DNA of 64,000 nt from Cutibacterium sp. (GTDB lineage: Bacteria; Actinomycetota; Actinomycetes; Propionibacteriales; Propionibacteriaceae): positions 267,603-331,602 of the forward strand of contig NZ_JAUNEJ010000003.1 in assembly GCF_030525615.1 (NCBI RefSeq), read 5' to 3'. The notes under the pieces are model-generated. The model saw only the letters and a program-made list of their open reading frames with translations. It was not told the origin of the DNA and made no database searches. Shown here in pieces: positions 1 through 8,475 of this stretch. A program made the position numbers and the translations under genes. The stretch's first letter is position 1. Each line of letters opens with the position of its first letter.

Positions 1-765
1 GGCCCAGACGCGCGGGTATCTGCTCGAAATCGTGCTGCTGTTGAGGCTGCTGAGTCAGCTGGTGTGCATGTCGTCCCGGTGACTGGGCGGGCGATGAGCG
101 GGCTGCGCAACCTTGGTCCGGTTTTCCGTCGATACGCTCTGGTGTGCAATGGCGCGGTTGGCCTGGATCTATCTACTGACGAAGTTTTGTACACCATGGC
201 GATGTCGCCCGAGACGGTGAGGACTTTTGTCGAGACGATGACCGCTCATCTTCCGGGCTGCCTGTTTTGTGCGGCAGTCGAGGATTCTTCGGTTTTCGCC
301 CTCGAGGCTGGCTATGACGATCTCACCCCGCCGTACGAGGCCGAGAACGACCCGGCTGAACACGTCGTGGTCACCCGGGAGGAATTGTGTTCCCGGGAGG
401 CGTTGAAACTCATGGTCGCCCATCCGACGGTGCCGGCAGGGGAGGTTTTTACGCTGGCTGAGCGTCTCGCGATTCCGGGGGTCCACACCACATGGGCTGG
501 ATTCTCGCTGGCCGAGGCGAACCGGGCTGACGTCAACAAGGCGGTAGGGCTTAGCGAGATCTGCAGGGTTCTTGGCGAGGATCGCGCCGACGTGGTTGCT
601 TTGGGAGATGGGGCTAATGATGTCGAGATGTTGCAGTGGGCCGGCATCTCGTACGCTATGGCCGACGCCAACCCCCTTGCCGTCGCAGCTGCTGATCTGC
701 GCGCACCTTCCTGTGCCGAGGACGGATTTGCCGTTGTCGTCGAGAAGATCTTGGCAGCCGGATAA
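1..765 (+). CDS. Cof-type HAD-superfamily phosphatase (5' end outside window)
   Basis: The frame is open from base 1, so the N-terminus with the nucleophile DxD motif lies upstream of the window; 254 residues are visible. The part seen begins inside the conserved first third of the Cof subfamily, with VVPVTGR (motif II Thr), a Lys in DVNKAVGL (motif III) and the acidic motif IV GDGANDVEM near the C-terminus. Family members are Mg-dependent cytosolic phosphatases acting on sugar phosphates, nucleotides or cofactors; the substrate cannot be read from sequence. A paralogue follows 9 bp after the stop, so this is a tandem duplication, probably one transcript. Confidence 0.85.
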   Translation, partial: GPDARVSARNRAAVEAAESAGVHVVPVTGRAMSGLRNLGPVFRRYALVCNGAVGLDLSTDEVLYTMAMSPETVRTFVETMTAHLPGCLFCAAVEDSSVFALEAGYDDLTPPYEAENDPAEHVVVTREELCSREALKLMVAHPTVPAGEVFTLAERLAIPGVHTTWAGFSLAEANRADVNKAVGLSEICRVLGEDRADVVALGDGANDVEMLQWAGISYAMADANPLAVAAADLRAPSCAEDGFAVVVEKILAAG

Positions 766-774
766 TCTCGCAGT

Positions 775-1590
775 GTGCTCATCGCAACAGATCTCGACGG
801 AACCCTGCTGACCCCGGAGGGCGCCATCAGCCCTCGTACCCGCGACGCCATCCGCGCGGCCGAGAAAGCCGGGGTGCCGGTCGTTCCAGTGACGGCCCGA
901 CAGATCTACGGGATTGACAAGTGGCGTGACGATTTGGGTCGGTGGGCACTGTGTTCCAACGGCGCGGTCTGTTGGGATCTTCCGGCCCGCACCGTGCTGT
1001 TCCGCCAACTCATGCCGGCTGCCGTGGCCAGGGAATTCGCTCACCGTCTGCTTGAGGCCGCCCCCGGCACCCGCTTTCTGACCATCAAGGATGACGGCTT
1101 TACATTCGCCTCTCAGCGCGGTTATGCCGAGCTGACCACCTTTGCCGATCACTCCCGTGAGCCTTCCGAGATGCCGGCTCTAGACCTCGATGAGGTCCTT
1201 ACTGGTGACTGTCTCAAGATGGTGGCCCGTCACCCCAGCCTGGCCATCGAGGATCTAGCCGCCCGGGCCGCTGGGGTCGGGATGGGTGACGACGTTCATG
1301 TCACCACTTCTGGCAAGCCGATGTTGGAGATCAGCGCCAAAGGGGTCACCAAGGATTCTGGGCTGGCGATGTTGTGTAGGCACCTCGGTATCGATCAGCG
1401 CGACACCGTTGCTTTTGGGGACGGGGCCAATGACGTCGAGATGTTGGAGTGGGCAGGGGACTCGTATGCGATGGCCAACGCGGTTCCATCCGCCGTGGCA
1501 GCGGCCCGCCATCGAGCACCGTCAAATGCTGAGGATGGGGTTGCTCACGTCATCGAGGGTCTGCTGGCCGGGATGGCTGATCGTGGCTGA
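775..1590 (+). CDS. Cof-type HAD-superfamily phosphatase
   Basis: A complete 271-residue HAD hydrolase with a GTG start. DLDGTLL at about residues 5-11 carries the nucleophile Asp and acid/base Asp; VPVTAR gives motif II, the Lys of TKDSGL motif III, and GDGANDVEM motif IV. The cap domain between them is of the Cof (C2) type. It is closely similar to the gene before it, including the identical GDGANDVEM motif, which indicates local duplication. Start choice: the GTG lies just upstream of the DxD strand, as expected for the family, with no strong Shine-Dalgarno (SD), consistent with coupling to the upstream gene. Substrate unknown. Confidence 0.88.
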   Translation: MLIATDLDGTLLTPEGAISPRTRDAIRAAEKAGVPVVPVTARQIYGIDKWRDDLGRWALCSNGAVCWDLPARTVLFRQLMPAAVAREFAHRLLEAAPGTRFLTIKDDGFTFASQRGYAELTTFADHSREPSEMPALDLDEVLTGDCLKMVARHPSLAIEDLAARAAGVGMGDDVHVTTSGKPMLEISAKGVTKDSGLAMLCRHLGIDQRDTVAFGDGANDVEMLEWAGDSYAMANAVPSAVAAARHRAPSNAEDGVAHVIEGLLAGMADRG

Positions 1591-1654
1591 CGGCTGGGCG
1601 GCACTCTGACTCTCGCCGGGTGCTCGTCGTCTGGAGCATGTCGGTCTGGTGGAG

Positions 1655-1880
1655 TAAACTGCCTGCCGATTACAAGGCAGTGATGGGGCGATCACCCCGG
1701 AGCCGCCGGAAGAACGGGCAGGTGCGCACACCGTTAACGACCTCAGTAGAACCGGCAGTGATCGATGAACCGAGAGGCCGACGTTGCTGACGTCGTGCAA
1801 GGAGGGTGGTACCGCGGGTGCCCGGAGAATCCGGTGTGCTCGTCCCTCGGAGACCCGAGACGAAGGATCCACCCGCCGCG
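1655..1880 (+). promoter_or_regulatory. T-box leader of ileS
   Basis: The canonical T-box bulge sequence AGGGTGGTACCGCG is present at 1803-1816, about 65 bp before the ileS start. Upstream, a hairpin GGGG-cgatca-CCCC (about 1685-1697) presents ATC at 1691-1693, the expected isoleucine specifier. No terminator with a T-run precedes the gene, so control is probably translational, as known for actinobacterial ileS T-boxes with short stem I. Known role: binds uncharged tRNA-Ile and raises ileS expression when isoleucylation is low. The 5' boundary is approximate. Confidence 0.88.
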
Positions 1881-4800
1881 ATGACCGATGAGAATTCAGT
1901 CCGCCCTGACGACTGTGGGCAGCACAACCCTATGCAATACAACCACAACCCTATGCAATACAACACTGTGCCGCCTCAGATTGACCTTCCCGCGATGGAC
2001 CACGAGATCATGGATTTGTGGGCCAGGGAGCACACGTTCGAGAAGACTCTGGAGGCCACCAAGAACGGCCAGCCATGGACCTTCTTCGAGGGTCCGCCGA
2101 CCGCCAATGGTCAGCCTGGAACCCACCACGTTGAGGCCCGTGTCTTCAAAGACATCTTCCCCCGTTTCAAGACCATGCAGGGGTTCCGTGTCGACCGTAA
2201 GGCCGGCTGGGACTGCCACGGTCTGCCGGTTGAGCTGGCCGTTGAGAGAGAGCTGGGATTTACCGGAAAACCGGACATCGAAAAGTACGGTGTCGAGCCT
2301 TTCAACGCCAAGTGCCGTGAATCGGTGAGCCGTCACGTTGACGCCTTTACCGAGCTGACCGAGCGGATGGGCTATTGGGTCAACATGGACGAGGCGTACT
2401 GGACGATGAACCCGTCCTACGTCGAGTCGGTGTGGTGGGGTCTGAAGCGCATCTGGGACAAGGGTCTGCTCGGTGAGGACTACCGGGTCGCCCCCTACTG
2501 CCCGCGTTGCGGCACCACCTTGTCAGATCATGAGCTGGCTCAGGGTTACCAGGACGATCGTGATCCGTCGATCTTCGTGCGTTTCCCGGTGACTTCGGGT
2601 CCGTTGGCCGGACGCGCCAAGCTGCTGGTGTGGACGACCACTCCGTGGACCCTGGTGTCGAACACCGCCGTCGCCGTACACCCAGATGTGCGTTATGTCG
2701 TGGCCCACCAGAACCCGGTTCCGGAGGGTTCTGACGCCCTCGCTACCACCTCTGCCGACGACCCGGTCTCCGAGGACCTCGTCATTGCTGAGCCGCTGTT
2801 CGAGAAAGTACTGGGCGAGGGTTGGAGTCTCACCGGCGAATCCTTCATGGGCACTGAGATGGAGTTTTGGACCTACGAGCGCCCTTACAACTTCTTGGAG
2901 TGGCCCAAGACCGAGCGTGTCACCACAGATGGTCGTCCTACCCCTGCCGACGCTAACTACATCATTCTCGCTGATTACGTCACCACTGAGGACGGCACCG
3001 GCCTGGTTCATCAGGCCCCCGCTTTCGGTGCCGACGACCTGCTGACGTGCCGCCGCTACGGTCTGCCGCTGGTTAACCCGATCCGTCCTGACGGTACCTT
3101 CGACGAGTCTGTCCCGATGGTCGGCGGGCTGTTCTTCAAGACGGCTGACAAGCCGCTGTGCGAGGATCTCGACAAGCGCGGAATCCTCTTCCGCCTTGAG
3201 ATGCACTGGCACTCCTACCCGCACTGCTGGCGCTGTGACACCCACCTCATCTATTACGCGCAGCCGTCGTGGTACATCCGCACCACACGGGTCAAGGAGC
3301 AGCTGCTCGCGCAGAACGAGGGGACCACCTGGTATCCCGAGACGATCAAGCATGGCCGCTTTGGTGACTGGCTGGAGAACAACATCGACTGGGCCGTCAG
3401 CCGGTCGCGTTACTGGGGAACCCCGTTGCCGTTGTGGCGCAATGATGACGATCCCTCCGATGTCATCTGTGTGGAGTCTCTGGCTGAGCTGTCCAGGTAC
3501 GCCGGACGTGACCTCACCGGAATGGACCCGCACCGTCCGTTCATCGACGAGGTGGCTTTCACCCGGAACGGTCACACCTACCACCGTGTCCCGGAAGTGG
3601 CTGACGCCTGGCTGGACTCGGGTTCGATGCCCTTCGCCCAGTGGGGGTACCCGCACGTGCCCGGTTCCAAGGAGAAGTTCGAGTCCCATTACCCGGGCGA
3701 CTTCATCTGTGAGGCCATCGACCAGACTCGCGGCTGGTTTTACACCATGATGGCGGTCGGAACTCTCGTCTTCGGCGAGTCCTCGTACCGCAACGTGCTG
3801 TGTTTGGGCCATATTCTCGCTGAGGACGGGCGCAAGATGAGCAAGCACTTGGGCAACATCTTGTTGCCGATCCCGCTCATGGATAAGCACGGTGCCGACG
3901 CGGTGCGCTGGTTCATGGCGGCTGACGGCTCGCCGTGGAGCGCTCGTCGGGTTGGTGACGAGACCATCCAGGAGACCGTCCGCAAGGTCTTGCTGACCTA
4001 CTGGAACACCGTCAGCTTCCTGGCTCTCTACGCCCGCGCCAATAACTGGTCCCCGGCCACTGCTCCGGCTGCCCCGGCGGAGCGTCACGTGCTGGATCGC
4101 TGGCTGGTCAGCGCCACCAACGTCCTGGTGCGCGAGGTCACCGAGGCACTGAACAATTTCGACACCCAGCGCACCGGAGCCCTTATCGCCCAGTTCGTCG
4201 ACGACCTGTCCAACTGGTATGTGCGTCGCTCCCGTCGTCGCTTCTGGGATGGCGATCCGAGTGCTTTGTGGACCCTGCATGAAACCATCGAGACCCTCAC
4301 TCGTCTGATGGCCCCGATGGTCCCGTTCATCACCGAGCGCGTCTGGCAGGATCTGTTCGTGACGACGAACCCGGAGGGTCCACAGTCGGTACACCTGGCG
4401 AGCTGGCCGGTTGCCGACGAAACCGTCATCGACGAGTCCTTGACCGAGGCAATGGAACTGGCCCGACGCATCGTCGAGCTGGGGCGTGGTGCCCGCGCCG
4501 AGGCCAAGGCCAAGATTCGCCAGCCGTTGTCACGCGCCCTCATCTCAAGTGCCGCGCTGGCCGAGCTGGACGAGGATCTGCAGGCCGAGATCCGGTCCGA
4601 GCTCAACGTCATGGCTCTCGATTCCTTCACTGCAGCCGGCGACCTCGTTGACCACACTGCCAAGGGCAACTTCCGCGCCCTCGGTAAGAAATACGCCAAG
4701 GCCACCCCGAAAGTCGCTGCCGCCATCGCCGCTGCGGACCCGGAGTGGTTGGCCTCTGAATTGTCCTCCAACGGGTCGGTCGTATTGGATGTTCCGGAGG

Positions 4801-5177
4801 CTGAGGGTGGCAAGGCCGTCGTGACTGCCGAGGACGTCATCGTCTCCGAGCGCCCCCGCAAGGGCTGGAGTGTCGTCAACGAGCAAGGCGAGACGGTGGC
4901 CCTGGATTTGGAGATCACCCCTGAGTTGGCCCGGGCTGGCCAGGCTCGCGAGGTGATTCGGTTCATTCAGGACAGTCGGAAGAAGGCCGGGCTGGATGTT
5001 TCCGACCGTATTTCCTTGTCATGGCAGGCTGACGGTGAGTTGGCAGAGGCTGTTGAGGAGCACCTCGACGAGATCGCCGGCGAAGTGTTGGCTACCTCGG
5101 TCAATCGTGGCGAGGCTGATGACCAGTGGTTCCGTGACGAGCAGTCCGGCCTGGCGGTGAAGGTCGAGAAGGCCTGA
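1881..5177 (+). CDS. ileS: Isoleucyl-tRNA synthetase
   Basis: Charges tRNA-Ile with isoleucine in the cytosol. 1098 residues from ATG 1881, the long actinobacterial type. The class-I HIGH signature appears as GTHHV at about 80-84, and KMSKH at about 652-656 is the KMSKS loop. The editing (CP1) domain lies between them, and two Cys pairs (CPRC, CWRC) sit in the catalytic half. The anticodon-binding domain fills the C-terminal third. The open frame extends upstream into the T-box, so the ATG just after the leader was chosen. A perfect 21-bp tandem duplication (1923-1943, 1944-1964) makes the N-terminal tail read HNPMQYN twice; translation from ATG 1932 or 1953 inside it cannot be excluded. Confidence 0.96.
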   Translation: MTDENSVRPDDCGQHNPMQYNHNPMQYNTVPPQIDLPAMDHEIMDLWAREHTFEKTLEATKNGQPWTFFEGPPTANGQPGTHHVEARVFKDIFPRFKTMQGFRVDRKAGWDCHGLPVELAVERELGFTGKPDIEKYGVEPFNAKCRESVSRHVDAFTELTERMGYWVNMDEAYWTMNPSYVESVWWGLKRIWDKGLLGEDYRVAPYCPRCGTTLSDHELAQGYQDDRDPSIFVRFPVTSGPLAGRAKLLVWTTTPWTLVSNTAVAVHPDVRYVVAHQNPVPEGSDALATTSADDPVSEDLVIAEPLFEKVLGEGWSLTGESFMGTEMEFWTYERPYNFLEWPKTERVTTDGRPTPADANYIILADYVTTEDGTGLVHQAPAFGADDLLTCRRYGLPLVNPIRPDGTFDESVPMVGGLFFKTADKPLCEDLDKRGILFRLEMHWHSYPHCWRCDTHLIYYAQPSWYIRTTRVKEQLLAQNEGTTWYPETIKHGRFGDWLENNIDWAVSRSRYWGTPLPLWRNDDDPSDVICVESLAELSRYAGRDLTGMDPHRPFIDEVAFTRNGHTYHRVPEVADAWLDSGSMPFAQWGYPHVPGSKEKFESHYPGDFICEAIDQTRGWFYTMMAVGTLVFGESSYRNVLCLGHILAEDGRKMSKHLGNILLPIPLMDKHGADAVRWFMAADGSPWSARRVGDETIQETVRKVLLTYWNTVSFLALYARANNWSPATAPAAPAERHVLDRWLVSATNVLVREVTEALNNFDTQRTGALIAQFVDDLSNWYVRRSRRRFWDGDPSALWTLHETIETLTRLMAPMVPFITERVWQDLFVTTNPEGPQSVHLASWPVADETVIDESLTEAMELARRIVELGRGARAEAKAKIRQPLSRALISSAALAELDEDLQAEIRSELNVMALDSFTAAGDLVDHTAKGNFRALGKKYAKATPKVAAAIAAADPEWLASELSSNGSVVLDVPEAEGGKAVVTAEDVIVSERPRKGWSVVNEQGETVALDLEITPELARAGQAREVIRFIQDSRKKAGLDVSDRISLSWQADGELAEAVEEHLDEIAGEVLATSVNRGEADDQWFRDEQSGLAVKVEKA
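1923..1964 (+). repeat. 21-bp tandem duplication in the 5' end of ileS
   Basis: Two perfect adjacent 21-bp copies (1923-1943 and 1944-1964), in frame, each encoding HNPMQYN. They lie before the conserved start of the synthetase fold, so length change is likely tolerated. Confidence 0.95.
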
Positions 5178-5269
5178 ATAGTTCTGGATTCTCCGGGTAC
5201 GGATAGTTCCGACTGGCTGGGCCTGGATGCTCTGAGGTACGAATAACCCCCCTGATAAACTGATAATGT

Positions 5270-5300
5270 CGGGCGGTCACCTTTCGCGGGTGGCCGCCCG
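5270..5300 (+). terminator. Hairpin downstream of ileS
   Basis: CGGGCGGTCACC (5270-5281) pairs with GGTGGCCGCCCG (5289-5300) with one G-T pair and a short loop. There is no T-run, so it is an intrinsic-like or processing hairpin. A diverged copy of the surrounding sequence recurs near 7295-7340. Confidence 0.6.
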
Positions 5301-5519
5301 GTGTTCGTGACTAGCTGCTTGTGGTTCATGCCCTGGCTATATCAGTCCAGCCTGGGTCGCTCTTTCCGGTGAGCGATATTTATTTGCCTTGCCTTATATT
5401 ATTGGTGCCGGAATTGGGTGTTTTTGGAGGTCAAAATACTCATCGAGTGACTCTGTTCACAGGATGTGTCGAAGAATTTGCTGAGAAGGAGGCTTGGATA
5501 TGCGAGAGGTTTTTTATCT
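5301..5519. other. Spacer between ileS and the AT-rich ABC transporter
   Basis: No credible gene seen. The base composition drops from the GC-rich backbone to the AT-rich style of the next two genes. The promoter of the transporter should lie here, but I could not assign a confident -35/-10 pair. Confidence 0.5.
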
Positions 5520-6401
5520 ATGAATCCTGTTATCCGCGTTGAAGAGTTACAAAAGCGTTATGGTGAGAGTCTCGCTTTAGACATCCCTCATCTCGCGATC
5601 AACAAAGGTAAAATTGTTGGACTATTGGGGGAAAATGGAGCCGGAAAGTCCACTTTCATTGATTTGATTAGTGGCGTGTCTGAGCCTTCACGGGGACAAG
5701 TTGAAGTTGGAGAAGGGCGCGTTGGATGGTGTTCTCAACGGTTGGTCATTGATTGGTTTGTTAGCGGCTGGATGAACGTCTGGCTTGGTGCTTGTCTAGG
5801 TGGTTTGAGAGGACGCCAGGCAAAGACTGTGACTGATGAAGCAATAGCCCAGGTCGGTTTAAGTGATGCTAACCTTAAGGATACTCCTGAAGTTCTTTCC
5901 GGAGGCCAGCAGCAGCGGTTGATGATTGCGCGGACGTTTGCTATGCGCCCGGATGTCTATTTGCTTGATGAGCCTACTGTGGGATTGGATGTCCAGAATC
6001 TCGAGCATTTCGTGGATCATGTAAGAAACGTCAGCCAGGCCGGCGCTACCGTTGTGATTTCCTCGCATGAATTCGAGGCTGTAGAAGACCTTATTGACGA
6101 TGTTATTTTGCTTTCGGGTGGTGTCGTTAAATTCTTCGGAAGTAAATCGGATTTTATGGACAGGTTTGTCACCAAAGAAACGGTTCGGATTGTCTTGGAT
6201 AAAGCGATTTCGATAGATGATTTGTGCATGGCTGAAGGATTCTCTGCAGAAGTTCAAGGATACACCGTTGTATTGGACGTTCCGCGTGGCACGGAGTTTA
6301 AGTCAGTTTTGAGGTGCTTGCCATCTCATGCGGACGTTTTGGAGTATTCGCGACAGACGGTGGGACTTCGCGAAGCAGTAAAGTGGGCGGGTCGGCATTG
6401 A
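5520..6401 (+). CDS. ABC transporter ATP-binding protein
   Basis: A 293-residue nucleotide-binding subunit. GENGAGKST at about 37-45 is Walker A, LSGGQQQRLMIART the ABC signature, VYLLDEPTVGLD Walker B, and the His of VVISSHEF the switch. It pairs with the membrane protein encoded 37 bp downstream, giving a drug/peptide/antibiotic-type ABC-2 exporter. ATG 5520 was preferred over an in-frame GTG at 5466 because GAGAGG lies about 10 nt upstream and the family fold starts right after it. The codon use is AT-rich compared with ileS, suggesting horizontal acquisition. The substrate is unknown; a role in self-protection or export is only inference. Confidence 0.9.
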   Translation: MNPVIRVEELQKRYGESLALDIPHLAINKGKIVGLLGENGAGKSTFIDLISGVSEPSRGQVEVGEGRVGWCSQRLVIDWFVSGWMNVWLGACLGGLRGRQAKTVTDEAIAQVGLSDANLKDTPEVLSGGQQQRLMIARTFAMRPDVYLLDEPTVGLDVQNLEHFVDHVRNVSQAGATVVISSHEFEAVEDLIDDVILLSGGVVKFFGSKSDFMDRFVTKETVRIVLDKAISIDDLCMAEGFSAEVQGYTVVLDVPRGTEFKSVLRCLPSHADVLEYSRQTVGLREAVKWAGRH

Positions 6402-6438
6402 CGTGCGGTTGAGAGTTCGCAATTTAAGGGGTTTTTAG

Positions 6439-7197
6439 ATGTCTGTTAGTTGGACGAGCTCGTTCAATTCATTGGTTCGACTTGAAATGTTCGGTGCTGG
6501 TTTAAATAGTTGGCGGCGTTGTCTTTCCTTTTGTGTGTCGCCGGTTGCATATTTTTGCCTGCTAGGGTTGGGGTTATCAGGTATTCTCGGCGGCGGTGAT
6601 TATTTGCGCTTTGTAGGGCCTGGGATCGTCGTGATGCAGGCGCTGTCGGCCTTGTCTCAGATGATTTATCGAGTGGTTATCGAGCGGCGTTGGGGCCTTG
6701 CTGCTATGAAACTGCAATCGGGAGTTCCGATGTCGGCTTATGTTGCGAGCCTTTTAGTTCCGCGCTTAATTGTGTTCGTCATCCAGGCGGGCGTCGTTGT
6801 CATTTGCATGTTTGTCTGTGGCTCTGGCGTTTCTATAGCTCCTCTTGTTCTTGGGGTTCTTGCTGCTGTTTGTTGTGCCGTTTTCTGGAGTTTAATTGGC
6901 ATCGTTATCACGGGTTTCGTTTCTAACTATCAAACCAGAGACTTTATTGTCAATATCATGATGCTTCCGCTAAGTTTTTCGGCACCTGTTTTTTATCGTC
7001 TTGACGGTGCTCCGTTATTTGTAAGAATACTTGCAAGAATCAACCCATTGAGTTATCAAGTTCAGTGGGTTCGTGGGGTTTTCAACGGCGATTTTCTTTT
7101 GTGGGAGTTTTTGGTGGTTTTAGCTCTGCTCGTCGCAGCGGGTATTTTCTCTCTCGTAGCCGTTAGGGGTCTTCGTATCGCCAGCTTTGAGGGGTAA
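6439..7197 (+). CDS. ABC-2 type transporter permease
   Basis: 252 residues with about six hydrophobic segments (for example around residues 30-60, 95-130, 135-165 and 220-245), the usual layout of an ABC-2 permease. It has no signal peptide. The spacing to the ATPase gene, its similar AT-rich composition and the AAGGGG SD before ATG 6439 support one operon. It would form the membrane pore of the exporter. No peptide substrate gene is seen next to it. The family assignment rests on hydropathy and context rather than on a unique motif. Confidence 0.82.
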   Translation: MSVSWTSSFNSLVRLEMFGAGLNSWRRCLSFCVSPVAYFCLLGLGLSGILGGGDYLRFVGPGIVVMQALSALSQMIYRVVIERRWGLAAMKLQSGVPMSAYVASLLVPRLIVFVIQAGVVVICMFVCGSGVSIAPLVLGVLAAVCCAVFWSLIGIVITGFVSNYQTRDFIVNIMMLPLSFSAPVFYRLDGAPLFVRILARINPLSYQVQWVRGVFNGDFLLWEFLVVLALLVAAGIFSLVAVRGLRIASFEG

Positions 7198-7360
7198 GAG
7201 GCTATCGACAGATAAGGGTGGATGAGGGGTTTCAATCCTCGGTTGCGATGAGCTTGTCTAAGCCCTCGTTCTAACGATCTGTTGAGAAAATAGTGATGTC
7301 GGGCGGCGGTCGTTCAAGGGTGGCTGTTTGATGTTCATGGTTGTTCAAGGAGCGTCAGGC
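7198..7360. other. Spacer with a diverged copy of the post-ileS hairpin region
   Basis: No gene. At about 7290-7340 the text GATGTCGGGCGGCGGTCG, later GGGTGGCTGTTTGATGTTCATGG, resembles AATGTCGGGCGGTCACC and GGGTGGCCGCCCGGTGTTCGTGA of 5264-5310. The stem is degraded in this copy. Confidence 0.5.
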
Positions 7361-7898
7361 TCAGCACGGTAATTCCATATCGTCGTGATTCTCCACGCCC
7401 AGCTGGTCGAGGATGGTGGCCATCGTGCGAGCCACCGTCAGGGTGTCGTCGAGCGGCATGGTCTGACTCTCGGTGCGCCCAGCTCGCAGGCACTCGCACA
7501 CCGCAATGAGTTCGTGGGCATAACCACGTCCCAGGGCGGGAGTGTTGTGGACCTCGGGGATGACCCCACGGCGATGGATGAGGATACGGCTGGGATGGTG
7601 GAATCTCGGTTCCACCTCAATCCATCCGTCGTGTCATACGTCCTGGACCATTGGAGGTCAGGGAAATCGCCAGCGTGGCAAATTTGTTCGTCAGGAAGGT
7701 CAGCAGCATGGAGGCTTCGGAGTCGACCCCGTTAGGGAAGTGCTTGCCACGGGCGAAGGCACCGGCGCGTGCGAGCGACCTCGACGCGACGGCGGAAATG
7801 CGTGCTCCAGGGACGTGTGCGAAGTCGTCGAGAATCGTGCGGGCAATGCGGCCGGTGCCCGCGATTCCCCAACCAATGGTGGCCGTGATGTCCCTAAC
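7361..7898 (-). pseudogene. Remnant of a Gfo/Idh/MocA-family oxidoreductase
   Basis: Read on the minus strand, the 5' part encodes GWGIAGTGRIARTILDDF, the N-terminal Rossmann dinucleotide-binding strand of Gfo/Idh/MocA dehydrogenases. After about 45 residues it jumps to sequence typical of the C-terminal half, then shifts frame. The last part (7361 to about 7600) reads GYAHELIAVCECL and LDDTLTVARTMATIL, the usual C-terminus. About 540 bp remain of a gene normally near 1 kb, with an internal deletion and at least one frameshift and no clear start codon. It would have been an NAD(P)-dependent sugar or diol dehydrogenase. It is probably dead. Confidence 0.75.
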
Positions 7899-7968
7899 AC
7901 AACTGTAAAAGGTCGGTGTCAGTTGCCACGATCTGAACCGGCAAGTAGTCGTTTTGCAGCGCCGCCCC

Positions 7969-7998
7969 TTGTCAAAAGCCATCTAATCCGCGTACGGT
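7969..7998 (+). promoter_or_regulatory. Candidate promoter of the whiB-like gene
   Basis: TTGTCA (7969-7974), 18 bp, TACGGT (7993-7998). Transcription would begin around 8005-8009, where an in-frame GTG (8009) sits, so a leaderless mRNA is possible. Prediction by eye only. Confidence 0.4.
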
Positions 7999-8305
7999 GA
8001 GACTCGTGGGGAGCAACGAAGCTGACGATTGGACACTTTTGGCGAATTGCCGCGGAATGGCAGATGCCCTCTTCCCGGACGGGAAAGAGCAGCGCCGCGC
8101 CAGGCGTATCTGCGCCGACTGCCGCGTTCGCCCCGAGTGTCTTGCCGAGGCCCTGGACAACCGCCTTGAGTGGGGAGTCTGGGGAGGAATGACCGAGCGC
8201 GAAAGGCGACGACTGCTGCGCGAGCGTCCTGATGTGACGAGCTGGCGTGACGTGCTGCTAGCCGACCAGGCCTCGCAATCGAAATCGGCTAGGGTGAAGT
8301 CATGA
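7997..8305 (+). CDS. WhiB-family iron-sulfur transcriptional regulator (WhiB4-like by synteny)
   Basis: 102 residues with the four Wbl cysteines: NCRG near the N-terminus, then CADCRVRPEC (C-x2-C-x5-C). These ligate a [4Fe-4S] cluster. The family turn GVWGGMTERERRRLL and a basic tail follow. Wbl proteins sense redox/NO and act on sigma-factor-bound RNA polymerase. The neighbourhood (DUF4177, RidA, Crp, Nth, TlpA, NUDIX) matches that around mycobacterial whiB4, hence the suggested subfamily. The metallo-beta-lactamase gene found there in mycobacteria is absent here. The start may be GTG 8009 if the transcript is leaderless. The stop overlaps the next start (ATGA). Confidence 0.88.
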   Translation: MRLVGSNEADDWTLLANCRGMADALFPDGKEQRRARRICADCRVRPECLAEALDNRLEWGVWGGMTERERRRLLRERPDVTSWRDVLLADQASQSKSARVKS

Positions 8306-8475
8306 CCCGATGGGAGTACTTCACGGCACCGATCTTGGTGCATGCCTCGCAGCAGATACTTAACAACTTCGGAGCCGAGGGTTGGGAACTGGTCCAGATC
8401 GTTGCCGGACCCAACCCGGAGTCGCTGGTGGGCTATTTCAAGCGCCCGCTTCCTAACCAGGAGCAGTCTCGATGA
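8302..8475 (+). CDS. DUF4177-like small protein
   Basis: 57 residues from ATG 8302, overlapping the whiB stop as ATGA; its own stop overlaps the ridA start the same way. The pattern WEYFTAPI...LNNFGAEGWELVQIV...YFKRPL matches the short DUF4177 fold, where the central GAEGWELV is characteristic. Its function is unknown in the family. An equivalent tiny gene sits between ridA and whiB4 in mycobacteria. The tight translational coupling on both sides suggests the three proteins are made together. Confidence 0.8.
   Translation: MTRWEYFTAPILVHASQQILNNFGAEGWELVQIVAGPNPESLVGYFKRPLPNQEQSR

Noticed and set aside
1..1590. The two HAD phosphatases as one gene split by a frameshift
   Set aside because: Both contain the full set of motifs II-IV, and the second has its own DxD motif, so they are paralogues in tandem.
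2523..4394. Long minus-strand open frame opposite ileS
   Set aside because: It lies wholly inside the confident synthetase gene, has no recognisable domains and no SD; it is an effect of high GC codon bias.
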